Shown here one piece after another: positions 48,601-60,303 of a DNA stretch of 64,000 bases. Every line of letters starts with the position of its first letter. Position 1 is the stretch's first letter. The DNA is from Adineta steineri. Its lineage: Eukaryota; Rotifera; Eurotatoria; Adinetida; Adinetidae. Under the pieces are notes generated by a model. The model saw only the letters and a list, made by a program, of their open reading frames with translations, was not told where the DNA came from and ran no database searches. The stretch spans positions 211,825 to 275,824 of the forward strand of contig CAJNOI010000063.1 in the NCBI GenBank assembly GCA_905250115.1, read 5' to 3'. A program made the translations under genes and the position numbers.

Positions 48601-49628
48601 CGTTCATCAGGTGGTAAATTAGTTAAATTTGAAGATGAAACTCAACGTCAACCAACAAATTCATCGAAAAGACCTGCAACAGCAGTAACAACAACAACAA
48701 TTCAATCAAAACCTAAATCTAATCAAAAACATCCAGCACCACGTTTTGCTTCAGATGATGAAAAAACTAATACACATTCAAATGATAGTGATGAATACAG
48801 TCAACCATCAAGATCAGCAGTTACTAATGATATTCAACCATCACCTAGAAAACATCTTCCATCAACCGGTGTTAGTGCATTAGCTTCAGGAAGTATGAGA
48901 CCATCAATAACAAATAATACGAAAACAGTTTCAGCCATTGTTCGACCACAATCAGCAATTCATAAATATGAATCAGAAGAAAGGTAAAAATCTATAAATG
49001 ATAAGGTAATTATTTTGAATATTTTATAGTAGTGATAGTGATAATCTAATGGAAGCAAATGTAGCAACAAAAACACGAGTTCTTGATCAAAAATTAAATG
49101 AAATAAGTTCAAGAGGACAAAAAACGACAGTTGGTGCTATTGCACAAGGTTTTCAACCATCTCGTCAAACTGTTGCAACTCATGTAAATAAAATAATTAT
49201 AATATGTATATATATATTAATTTCTATTTTAATAATAATTCAGAATGATAATGAAGATGATGAAAGTGATCCATCATTAACTTCAATTGATGATACAAAT
49301 CCTCAGCCAAAAATTTCAAATACTCATGGGTATTTATCATTATTTTTTCTATCATAAATTTAAATTTTGCATTATTTAGAATTCGAGAATTAGCAAATCA
49401 TCATCATCAAAATTTATCATCAGGTGATGTTTCTCAATATACATATGATTCGTAAGTTAATTTTATTTTATATAATAACAAATTCTTTTTTCTTTATTTT
49501 GTTTTGTTAGTATATGGAAATCACCAGCTGGAAAAGGTACTGAAATTCGACGACCTTTAACAGCTGATTCAGCTAAAACTTCGAATGTAGATTCGGATAA
49601 TAATTTTGATGAAGATGAATCCAATTAA
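45686..49628 (+). CDS. DZIP1: DZIP1/Iguana ciliary zinc-finger protein
   Basis: A multi-exon plus-strand gene from the ATG at 45686 to the TAA at 49626-49628. The N-terminal domain IDWRRIAAVDVERVARELD (exon 1-2), NIEHITLCNID and FLKLYKMAQLTIEYLL match DZIP1 ('IDWRRISAIDVDRVASELD'). A single C2H2 finger reads CPVCTHSFLSLEYLQAHMHRRH at about 46443-46500. Long coiled coils follow, rich in Lys, Glu and Gln. A conserved block FLPQYCPSLVRQINENPRFL is at about 48117-48170. The C-terminal part is disordered and rich in Ser, Thr and Pro. DZIP1 sits at the basal body and transition zone and supports ciliogenesis and Hedgehog signalling, in part via Rab8 release from GDI2. One intron (46630-47216) is 587 bp long and carries imperfect inverted repeats. 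Some small exon borders were not checked base by base. Confidence 0.9.
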
Positions 49629-50731
49629 AATACTTTTCTTTTTTTTATTATATTTATTCATTTATGTACGCTTTTTCGTATAAGATTAAATTATATGGGT
49701 AGCCTTAGACGATTTTTATAGATATTTTCAGTTAATATACTGACTATGATATCTTGTGCTTTTACAGTTCAAATTTTTCTTAAAACAGAAAAAATAAATT
49801 TGAAAAAAAAAATAATATTCATCTTCATATTTTATTATATGAGAATAAGGTGAAAATATGACGGTAAAAAAAAAGTATTACTAGTTAGTTTTAATATAGA
49901 GATAAATGATCAAAATATGTTTGATTGATTATTTTTTCGATGATTCATATCTAACTATTTTCTAACATATATTCGTTCTTTCATGTGATTATTGATGTTG
50001 ACCTTGAAATATTTTTTTTTAATCATGGATATGTACTTGTTCGTTTTACTGTATGAGCATGCCTATTTCATTCTCGTATACTTTCTATTAGTGATAAATG
50101 AACACGGTAAATTCTCATAGGATATTTTATGAGTAGAAGTTGTCAATAAGAAAATCGTGGTTCTAACAAATTCAATTTGGATATAATTTGATTATTGGAA
50201 GCTTATCATAAAGATTTTCTTGCTTTACAAGTAAAATATATACTTAAAAGTATTAAATAGGTAATCATCTGAGTCTCAATTAAAATTCAAGTTTTTTCAA
50301 ATCTAATCAAAACATCTTCTCAGACATTAACTATTACTTCGTGTTTTTTAAAATATTTTGTCTGAAAAACTAACTTACAATGAAGAAAATATTTTTATAT
50401 TCAAACTGTTGATAATCTTAATGGAAAAAATCTAGTAAAATATCTTTCCCTTCTAACAAATTATACTAAAAAGTAGTACATCTATTATAGTTTTAATGCA
50501 TTCGTTATAATGAATTCATCATTAAAGAGAGCATTGGTTGGTCTGTAAATATGAATAAAATACATCTATACATCAAATACTTTCTCTTAGTAGATAATCA
50601 TGTATCAAAGATTGAAACTTTTCTGTTTCATCGGACTGTCATGAAAGTTCAAATACGAAAAAAGCCCGAAATAAAATTTACCTTTTTTCAGTTGAATATA
50701 TTTTATCAGTTCTATTAAAAATCACTCTTAT
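49629..50731. other. AT-rich intergenic region 3' of DZIP1
   Basis: 1.1 kb of low-complexity AT sequence. No exon, terminal repeat or RNA gene is seen. Confidence 0.5.
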
Positions 50732-51330
50732 CATATAGTGTCATCATCAAAAAAATGTAGCTATGCCTCAGTAACTTTTAATACTCGTAAAATACATATG
50801 CTAGTTTAAAACACGGATAATTTTACTGATTTACAAAAATTTCATTACCTTCATGTGATAAACAATAAAATCAATTTTATTATATATTTAAATTGTCAAG
50901 GTATACTTATTAATTCGAGCATATTCATGATTCGAAAAAACCCATGTCAACACGCACATCATTTCCATGACATATGTCTATTTACTAATCTGAAAATATA
51001 TTTTTTATTCAACATGAAAGGTAAAGTACAAAATAAATCTACGATTACGAAACAGAAAAAATAATCATTTTAATCTTCAAGCGAAAGAAAACTAATGTTC
51101 GTTAACTATTATATATAACCATTTTTCCTCGTTAGTTTAGTCAAGCTTGATCTGTCCATGCTTCTTCTACAATATAGAAAAACATACTGATGTATATATA
51201 CATACTCATGGCTGATGTATATATACATACTCATGGCTGATATTCATATTTTTTTCATACGACGATTCGTCATGTAACGCTCGATTAGATACACACAAAC
51301 ATGTATGTTACCTTTCTCTAACGCAATATT
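50732..51330 (+). repeat. copy 1 of a ~650-bp duplicated segment (OPT upstream region)
   Basis: Long stretches match 62360-63040 in the same orientation. Shared words include GCCTCAGTAA, TTATATATTTAAATTG, AATGATTCGAAAA-type text, AAAGGTAAAGTA, GATTACGAAACA, GTCAAGCTTGATCTGTCCATGCTTCTTCTACAATATAG (in two parts) and TATGTATGTTAC. Divergence is moderate, with several indels. This copy runs directly into the OPT transporter's start codon at 51357. Confidence 0.75.
51187..51236. repeat. 25-bp unit in perfect tandem duplication
   Basis: CTGATGTATATATACATACTCATGG occurs twice in a row (first unit 51187-51211, second 51212-51236). Each includes the palindrome GTATATATAC. It sits ~120-170 bp upstream of the OPT ATG and is absent as a tandem from the second copy at 62.9 kb, so it arose after that duplication. 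Confidence 0.8.
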
Positions 51331-51356
51331 AATTGAAAAACTTCTATCGAAAAAGA

Positions 51357-54300
51357 ATGACAAACAATAACGATGAATATAAAAATCTTGATGATACACC
51401 ATCTAAGCCAATTGAATCAATGAATCTTCATTCAATCCTAGATAATAGTTTTGAGGTAAAAAAAACAACACAAGATTTAGATTTATTAAAATAATATTTT
51501 TAAGACTGATGCAAATACACCACTACTCGGTCCTACAAATGATAATCAACAATCACCTTATGAAGAAGTTGCTGTCAGTGTTTCTAATCATGATGATCCA
51601 ACAGTATTATGTTTAACATTTCGTTCAGTATTTATTGGCATCCTATTAATATTTGTTAAGGCGATTACAGATCAACTTTTTGCTTTACGTACCTTACCAT
51701 TATCTTTAGATATTGGTATTATTATGTTATTATCATCCATGATGGGTAAATTTCTAGAGAAAATATTACCCGAAAAACTTTTCAATATGACAGTGAATCC
51801 AAAACCATTTTCTGTCAAAGAACATACTCTTGCTGTCATAATGGTAATGTCTGCAGATGGTGGTAGTTCTCTTATCCCAGCAATTGGCGTGCAACGTTTT
51901 TATTATAATTATTATCTTCATCATTTTAATGCAATAATATTTATGATAACATTCCAATTATTTGCTCTTTCAATAGCAGGAATTCTGAAAAGGTACCTTG
52001 TATGGCCTGGTGCAATGATATGGCCAAAAACGTTGATGACTTGTTGTGTAATACGTACACTACATCATGAAGATGAAACTGAACTGAATCAATCACGATG
52101 GACAATGTCACGTTTTAAATTCTTTTGGCTAATGCTTTTATTTCAGTTTCTTTGGTATTGGTTTCCCGGTTATATTTTTCCTCTTTTAGCATCATTCTCA
52201 TTTGTTTGTATGATTGCACCAAATAATATTATTTTCTCACAAGTAACAGGTGCTAATGGACTTGGTATCGGTGCATTACAATTTGATTGGAATGCTTGGG
52301 TATCATTTTTAGACTCACCTATATTTGTACCATTTTGGTAAATATTCTCGTTTGTTTTATATCAAACAATTAATTATTTCAAATATTTATTCTTAAGGGC
52401 TCATGTAAATATATTTGTCGGATTTGTTCTGGCAATTTGGATTGTAATACCAATTCTTTATTATACGAATATATGGGAATCACAAAAAATGCCAATTATA
52501 TCGAATAGAGTATTTGACATTGACGGTTATTATTATGATACAAATAAAGTATTAAATAACAACTCACGATTAAATGAAACTGCTTATAATGCCTATGGTA
52601 GTATTTCATGTCATCTTTTTTTTTCAAAAGAATATCTTTCATTTTTATAGGTGAAATCAGATTACCTTTCGGTATGACTGTTATTTTTGGTTTTACTATG
52701 GCTGGATTTTCAGCAGCGATTGTACATACAATACTTTATCATGGTAAGATTTTGACTATGATTAGTTTTATTAAACACATAAGTGTGTGTTGTTACATAT
52801 ATGTTCAGTATAGTTTATATCAAAAATCTAATTATCTTTTGAATCATGTTTTCTACTAGAAAATACTTCTGTATTTGTGTGACATTAGTAGAATAAGTTA
52901 GTAGAATAGTTGTAGATATATCTAATAAATTTTGTCAACATATTTTGAGTGATTGGATTTGAATATTATGCAAAGATTAGAAGTTTGGGTGTGTGTCAAG
53001 TGTATAATGTGTAAAAAAAACAAATTAGTATGTAAACAATCTAGATATTTAACTTATAATTTAATAATTTAGGTAAATCATGTGTCGAACAATTCCGTTT
53101 AAGTTTAGTAGATCAGAAGAATGATGTTCATGCTCGACTCATGTCTCATTATGCTGAAGTACCTGAATTTTGGTAAGAACTATTCGAGTTATTAACTTTT
53201 ATTTGTTTCTTTTTTCATTCAGGTATTATATATTATTTGTTGTTTCATTGATACTGAGCACAATAAATGGTTATTATAGTGAATCTTTATCTGGATATAT
53301 TCTTCTGAGTAAATTATCTGTCATTATGAGTTTATTTTATGAAATTTCTTCTTTATATAATATAAGCATTTTCAAACTAATCAAATATTATGTTGACTCC
53401 GACAACTGAGTGAATGACAATTAGAATAAAAGAGCAAGTTAATCGATTATTTGTTGATAGAGATGAGCATATATAGGTATGAGACTATGTCATAGAATCC
53501 TTTGAATATGTGTCGAATCTTTAATTATCTACAGTTGAAATAAGTTTTATGTTCTGTTGTGAATGTATCACGATATTTTAATATTCGATAGAATAGAATT
53601 AACATTCAACCAACATTATTCTGGTAGTTAGAATTAATATCATTTGTTCTCTCATTACTTGTATATGTGAAGAGTTACAGAGACAATGGATTAAATGTGT
53701 GAAAAAAACGATTTTTACCTTTTCTTCCTCAAGATAGTCAGTTCGTAAATCTAACTAAAGTAACGCTCATGGTGCTGTTATTTGTCTTTGAAATAAGATA
53801 GAGAATAGTTTCATTGCTATCTGCTATGTTTTCATATCGAAAAAAGTCAAAGTAGGAAGTATATGATTAGTTTTATATATGAGTTAGCATTTTTAATTCG
53901 AAGCAAATATAATGTTGCTGGAAACTATATTTTTCAACAAATTCATTTATGCTTTCACTTTCAAACTATTACAACAAATATTAAAATATCGTAATACATT
54001 GATATCAGAACATAAAATTTACTCTGAACTATAGATAATTAAAGATTTGACACATGTTGTAAGGTATTTGTGAAATAGTCTCATACTTTTACTTATCCAA
54101 CAAAAACAGTTTCATAATAACAGTTCATACTAGTATATCCTCTTCTTTCAAGAAACGGTAGTTTAATTTGCTCTTTTGCTCTAATTGTAATTCATTGAAG
54201 TGTGGAAGATTGTATAGAATTCTATCATTTAGAAGATACTTGTGTAATGCGTAGAAAAGACTTCGTAGAAAAGACTTCATAGAATAGATCCATAGTATTC

Positions 54301-55336
54301 TGAATATAATATAATTATATATTTTAGTTACTATGATTCTAAATATTATTTTCGTCGTGCCAATTGCAATTATAACGGCAACAACAGGTTTTCCAATCGG
54401 TTCGTTCTAATAAAGAAAAATCATTATATTTTTCAGAATTAGTGATTTTCTTTCTTCCTTAAGGCGCCACTATGTTATCTTATGTTATTGGAAGCCTCGT
54501 ACTGGTTGGAAATCCCGTTAGTTTCACAATATACGAATTCTATTCAGTTGCATGTCAATCCAAAATATTGATATTTCTCATTTTACTTAAAACTGCTCAT
54601 TATATGAAGGTAAAATAATCATTTGACATTATTAGTTTTTATTGAAAAATATATAGATTCCACCTCGTATTTCATTTCCATTCTTGATCTTATGTCCAAT
54701 AATTGCTAGTATAGTGAGTTATATAACAGCAATATATCTATTCAATCATATACCAAACATATGTACAAGACAAAATCCTCAATGGAGATGTTTAGCTACT
54801 GAAACTAGTTATTCATTATCGATTATATGGGCTGTAGTTGGTAAAATCAAACGCATTTGTCACATAGTAGTTTTATGTTTTCATAATTTTTAGGGATTGT
54901 GAGATTATTTGGACCAAAATCTATGTATTCATCCTTGATGTATGGACTTATTATTGGTCCAATATTACCTATAATCAGTTGGTTTTTATGCAAAAAACTT
55001 CCACATATAAAATGGTTGGTGCTTATTAATTTTCCAATTATACTTCTAGCTGCACATGCGATTCCAACTGCACCAGCTGCTGAATATCCATCGTGGTTTT
55101 TAGTTGGTTTTATTTTTAATTATGTTATATATCGCCATGCACATGGATGGTGGAAAAAATATGCATATGTGTTTTCTGCTGCAATGAGCTGTGGTGTAGC
55201 AGTTTGTGGAATACTTATAACTTTTGCTTTACAAAACAATCATATCTCTTTTCCTCAATGGTGGGGAACAAAAGATGTTTGTCCATTGTCTGGTGCTAAT
55301 TATTCAGGAGTCATTCCTACATATCGTGATTTATGA
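51357..55336 (+). CDS. OPT-family oligopeptide transporter, probably horizontally acquired
   Basis: Ten exons (51357-51455, 51505-52337, 52398-52597, 52651-52743, 53073-53172, 53223-53278, 54328-54399, 54464-54609, 54657-54840, 54894-55336) with matched phases give 741 residues and ~14-16 hydrophobic segments. Fungal/plant OPT hallmarks: NPKPFSVKEHTLAVIM (family 'NPGPF.IKEH'), WYWFPGYIFPLL, NDVHARLM and EVPEFWYYILF, HYMKIPPR before a late helix, RLFGP, VGFIFNYVIYR and a WWKKYAYVFSAAMSCGVAV block. The OPT family (PF03169) imports peptides or metal-chelate ligands with protons. It is common in fungi, plants and bacteria but essentially absent from animals. Segment 53279-54327 is a 1,049-bp intron with a long inverted repeat. 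The 'LPWW' stretch expected after WYYILF is missing at that junction, so a few residues may be lost or wrongly joined. Transfer is strongly suspected. Confidence 0.88.
53411..54197. repeat. long imperfect inverted repeat inside an OPT intron
   Basis: The left arm 53411-53596 and right arm 53966-54197 are inverted copies at roughly 70-75% identity. Both read, on their own strands, ACAATTAGA..AAAAGAGCAA.TTAA, then GTATGAGACTAT, ATGTGTC.AATCTTTAATTA and TTTTATGTTCTG, and CGATATTTTAATATT. The right arm carries a ~50-bp insertion relative to the left. The ~370-bp centre has no coding sequence. It could be a foldback element or an inverted duplication. The transcript could form a ~200-bp hairpin. 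Confidence 0.7.
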
Positions 55337-55739
55337 TATATATTCTATTTTTAATTTGAAAGAAAATAATAAATTTTTATTGGGAATAGGAGTCAGATCG
55401 TCTGAAATGTTTATAAGTAGGAATGGATACTGATTCTCATCTTCTTGTAAAATAACTTCTAATATTGATTTGTAGATCAAGGAAATATAACTGATTGTCT
55501 GAAAATTCTATACAAATCTTCTATGATAGTAATATCAAATTGGAGAACGGTATTTTTTTGATATTCTGACACAAATGAAAATATTATTTTGAGATGTTTG
55601 TAAAATGATATGTTGAATGTTATTTATGCCAATTAGCGACGAAGCCAGAGTTTGTCGGATGGTGGGGCGGCGCTCTAACGACCTTTTGAAAGGCTATTTT
55701 TGGTTAGGTTAATTTTTAGTTGAATACAGGTTCTCTCAT
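55337..55739. other. spacer between OPT and the gypsy remnant
   Basis: The OPT 3' flank. At 55637-55685 lies a short GC-rich patch (GACGAAGCCAGAG, GGTGGGGCGGCGCT) unlike its surroundings. It may be the edge of another decayed element. No LTR matching the downstream one was found here. Confidence 0.4.
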
Positions 55740-58700
55740 CACACTTACAAATGAACAAATGTGGTACATGATGAATTGAACAGTTTCACTGTTCATCCAA
55801 TTCATTTGAAAGGAAAAATGATGGTTCATGTCAAATACAATCGCCAAACTATTCGTTTACGAATAGTTGTTGTTAATGGCTATGGTAGTAATATATTTGG
55901 TCATGATTGAACCGACGCTCTTTATCTTAATACATGTACATTACATAATATCGCTTCTAATGTACCAATTCTTAAAGTCAATCCTGTTACCAAGCATTTG
56001 GATGAATTATTCATTCAGTACAACGACGTCTTCAAGAATAGATTAGATTGCTGCAAAGTCAATGCTCATCTTTATATCAAGTCGAATACTACTCCAAAGT
56101 TTTGCCAATCAAGATCTTTATCATTTGCATATCGATTAGCTGTTGAAAAAGATTTGAAAAGATTAGTTAGTGAAAACATTTTAGAACCAATTAATTTTTC
56201 AAAATAAGCAGTGTCAATAGTTGTTGTATCAAAACCAAGTGATAAAATACGAATTTGCGCTGATCTTAATACTGGAGTTAACCAAGCTCTTGACATTAAC
56301 CAGTATCCATTACTAAAACCAAACGCTTTATCTGTTGCTCTTAATGGAAGAAATCAATTTAAAAAGGTTGATTTCTCAGAAGCCTATCTTCAAATTGAAT
56401 TAGATCAAGATTGTAAGGAGCTGTTAATTCTTAATACACACAAAGATCTTTTTCGACATAACAGGTTACCATTTGGGGTTGCATCTGCACCAAACATTTT
56501 TCAACAAATCTGGGATGAGATGTTAGTCAGTCTTGATGATACAGTTTGCTACTTAGATGATATTATTGTCACTGTACAAAATTATCAGGATCATTTACAT
56601 AATCTTAACAAAGTATTTGCAAGAATCCAAAAGTATGAGTTTCATATCAACAAAAACAAATGCATGTTTCTTCAGGATCAGATAGAATATCTTGGATTTA
56701 TCGACAACAAGCATGAAGTTCATACATCTCCATCGAAAATTAAAGCAATGAGAAATATGATAAATTCGAGAAATATTTCTCAATTACGATCATTTCTAGA
56801 TATATTCAACCATTATGCCAAATTTATACCAGAATTGATTGATTGATTAACTCCGTTTTACTCATCATTAAGGAAAAATAGTTCATGGGAACGAAATTGT
56901 TCATGTCAACAAGATTTTTCTTTTATTAAACAAAATCTTACTTCCCCATTGGTATTGACTCACTATGATCCTAACTTACCATTTATTTTAGCAACTGATG
57001 CATCAAATTAAGGTATTGCGGCTGTGATATATTGCCGTTATCCTAATGGAATAGAAAAGGCAATTGCTCATATATCCAAAACTTATACATCAACTGAAGT
57101 TAATTATGGCCAGATTGAAAAAGAAGCACTTGCTTTTATTTATGGCATTCAAAAATTCGATCCATTTCTACATCGTCGTCATTTTATACTACTTACTGAT
57201 CATAGACCATTACTGACGATTTTTGATTCTAAGAAAGGTAACCCTTCGGCGTTAGCCAGTCGATTACAAAATTGGGCTCTTCGATTAATGGGATATACTT
57301 AGGATATTGAATACCGCTCTACCAACAATTTTGACCAAGCCGCTGGGCTTTTTTGCCTCCCAGTAAATCCAAATCAACAATTTGATTTACGCGATCCTGA
57401 TGAAGTTCGTGTAGTAGTTTCAATTCAACAAGTATTACAACAGGATCTGTCGGTTCGAGCTGCATAAATTGCAGAAGCTACTCACAAAGATTTCATTCTT
57501 CAACAAGTTTATCATTATGTTCTTTCTGGTTGGCTAAGTAAACATCCTGACCATGTGCAATCTTACTACGGAATTTATAATGAACTTTCTACATTATATA
57601 GTTATCTATTGTGGTGTTCACGTACAATTATGTCATCTTCTTTTCGGAATCAATTATTTGAACATCTTCATTCTTTACATTCTGGTATGGGTAGAATGCA
57701 AGCTGCAGCACGTCGATATTGTGGTGATCTTCATTAGACAAAGATATAGAATCTTTATTCAGTCAATATCAAGGCTATACTGAAAACTCGAAACAATTAG
57801 TTAAAGCTCCACTTCAACAATGGATTGTTCCATCACATCCATGGCAATGAATTCATATCGATTTTATGGTAAGTTTATGGATCACGTCTACTTAATTGCT
57901 ATTTATGCTCATTCCAAGTGATTAGAAGCGTTAATAATGCGCGATATAACAACACTTTTCTCTCGATATCGATTATGTGAAGAAATCGTCTCTGATAATG
58001 GAACACAATTTTCTTCGAACAAATTTGCTGAGTTTTGTGTACGACATGAATGCTCTCAAGAAAGGAACTAATAATGGTGGTAATCTTTTAACTCTTTCAA
58101 AGAAATTTCTGTTTTGATATCGATCTACACCACATTCTATTTTAAATATTTGTCCAGCTGAATTACTTCTTAAACTTCAACTTTGCACCGCACTCGATTT
58201 GCTACGTCTAAATATTTTAAATAAATCTCGCCAATGGTATAAATCTAATTTTGATCAACATACAAAAGAATATCATTTCAATTAAGAAAATAAAATTCTT
58301 GTTAGAGATTTCCATAATTCACCAACTAAAGCTAAATGGATTCCGGGTGTACTTATACGTCGTCTTGGGACGGGAATATGGATTGTAAAAGTGAAAAAAC
58401 AAATTTGGCAATGTCATGAAAATCAACTTCTACATCGTCAATGACCAGATAACAATGATCTTATTAATTCAGATACATCTGCGGAATTTTCTGCAGATCA
58501 TGATTTTTTAACCACATCAAATAGTGTTCCAATTACTCGACAACAACTACTTCTACGATACAGATGACAACGGAGACCCGTTCAAAGATTGATCAAAGAA
58601 ATTTAAAAGGGAGGATTGTGATGTAGTGACTTTGTCATTAGGCTTTTTCATGTATGTATGTCCTTTTCCCTTCTTTACTTGACACCTTTCCTTTTCTATT

Positions 58701-58899
58701 ATATGATCTTTTCATTCCATGAAATATTCCAATACGTTACTATATATGTATACATATAACTAGTCGTTTTTTATGCGTGCATATCCATCTGTCCACCTTC
58801 ACTATCTTTCTTTTGTTGTTCTCTCCTGTTTTGTGTAGTTGAAATAAACTATTATTTCATTTTGCATTTTTCTTCTTGATCTTACATCAAGACGTGACA
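55740..58899 (+). mobile_element. decayed Ty3/gypsy-type LTR retrotransposon, 5' truncated
   Basis: A pol remnant with domains in order. Protease/RT linker text starts at about 55800. The reverse transcriptase is at 56000-56850, with the fingers/palm motif FSEAYLQIELD, RLPFGVASAP and the catalytic YLDDIIV. RNase H-like sequence follows (57000-57300, LLTDHRPL, with stop codons). A zinc-binding/integrase region lies at 57550-58050, recognised by HSGMGRMQAAARRY and SDNGTQFSS. The type resembles the K02A2.6/gypsy group. Several in-frame stops (56206, 56845, 57009, 57301, 57737 and more) and frameshifts make it non-functional. A polypurine tract AAAAGGGAGGA (58606-58615) precedes a 3' LTR. No gag or 5' LTR was found. 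Confidence 0.85.
58617..58899 (+). repeat. 3' LTR of the gypsy element
   Basis: 283 bp that begins TGTGATGTAG right after the polypurine tract and ends GACGTGACA, giving the usual TG...CA borders with a TGT/ACA inverted start. It contains a TATATGTATACATAT palindrome and an AATAAA signal (58845). Downstream sequence is Rieske-gene-like from the very next base, so the border is sharp. Confidence 0.7.
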
Positions 58900-59169
58900 G
58901 GTAGAAATCTAGGTGTTGGTGGTAACGTTCGTGATATTAATTGCATAGAATGTCTATATCATGGTTGGATATATGATGGTGAAAATAAAATTCTTCGAAA
59001 ACTCGATACATTTAAATACGTTGATATTGAAATATATACACCATGCACATCGAATGATCAAAAATCAGCGAGTTATTTACAAAAAAATATTTATGAAGTA
59101 TATATACTTGATTACAATCAATTTCACATCATCTATATGGCGAATAAAATTTTTTCTAATAATTATTAG
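58900..59169 (+). pseudogene. truncated Rieske oxygenase (nvd-like) pseudogene
   Basis: From the base after the LTR, the frame reads GRNLGVGGNVRDINCIEC, then LYHGWIYDGENKILRKLDT. It is a near copy of the intact gene at 60.7-60.9 kb. Everything before the first Rieske Cys/His pair is missing. Compared with the intact gene, 30 bp (10 codons) are absent between two copies of GATGGTGAAA. Similarity fades after SYLQKN, where a short unrelated tail runs to a stop. No start codon context or membrane anchor remains. Confidence 0.8.
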
Positions 59170-60303
59170 ATTCAATGAATAAATCATTCATTTTATAATA
59201 ATATAAAGCTTCAACTAAAAACCACATACATTCTCTTCGTTATATTCATAATCGTAAAATAAAAAAAAAACTAACAGAAAACAAAACAATGATTAAGTAG
59301 AATATTATCTTTTTTGCCAAATAAGAATCAAAGTTATCGAGAATTATTAATAAAAGTTCATTATTATACTAGCAACAACATCAGAAATTTGAAAGATGCA
59401 GTTTTGAATATTTTTGATAAAATCGCTTCTTTTAAATATTATATTAAAAAAGCATCATTATCAAATCATACTATTTTTTTTACAAGTATTCAAACCGAAT
59501 ATGTTATATAGTCTTATTCAACTTAATAATTAATCTAAATTCATTATCTAAACACGAAAAAAATGAAGTATATAAAATCATTAAAATATTCTATTATAAA
59601 GATTTCAACATTAAACAGACAGATTTATCATTGTTTAACCTTAGATATCATATCAAAATGTAGATTTGCTTGTCGTCGGTATGATTTATATCTAAGAACA
59701 CGAAGTATAAGTGAGAATCATGGTGTCATCATCAGTTGGTTATTTTCATTAGTGTAAAAAAAGTGGCGTGATCAATGATAAAATATGCTTTCTATTCTTT
59801 TGTTTTTCGATTATTCTCACCTTATGATAGAACACAAAAGGTAAGTCGATTCTGTATGACACGTGCATGCTGTATTGACAATAGAAAATGCCTATAATAA
59901 GTCGTTTTCAATCAAATCAAACGAACATGAATAGATATTTTTATATGATAAACATACAATTTCAAGACAAATAAGTGTTTTGATTGCAAAATAAGCGGAT
60001 CCGAAAAAATACATATTTTACAGAAGTATAGTTCATAGGTTAGATTTCTTCGAAAACTTTTATACTGTAAATGCAATATTTCATTTCAATAAAAATTGTA
60101 ATATACTACAAGTTACAGCAAGCACTTTATAAATAAAGATGAAACTAATGTATATTCTTTGTATTCTTAACAGAGCATGAAGTGAAGAGAGTAATCTGAC
60201 TTCAAAATCGATTTATTATTAAATAAGATAAGATAATTTGATTGAATGTCAGTATTCTTGATAGTTTAAACATTAATAACACTTTTAAATATTATATATT
60301 TAA
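59170..60303. other. spacer between Rieske pseudogene and Rieske gene
   Basis: About 1.1 kb with two short open frames (59314-59511 and 59563-59757). I do not recognise them and they share no sequence with the Rieske gene. No repeat ends are seen. Confidence 0.45.

Noticed and set aside
51766..51957. Antisense ORF inside the OPT exon
   Set aside because: Shadow of the clearly supported plus-strand exon.
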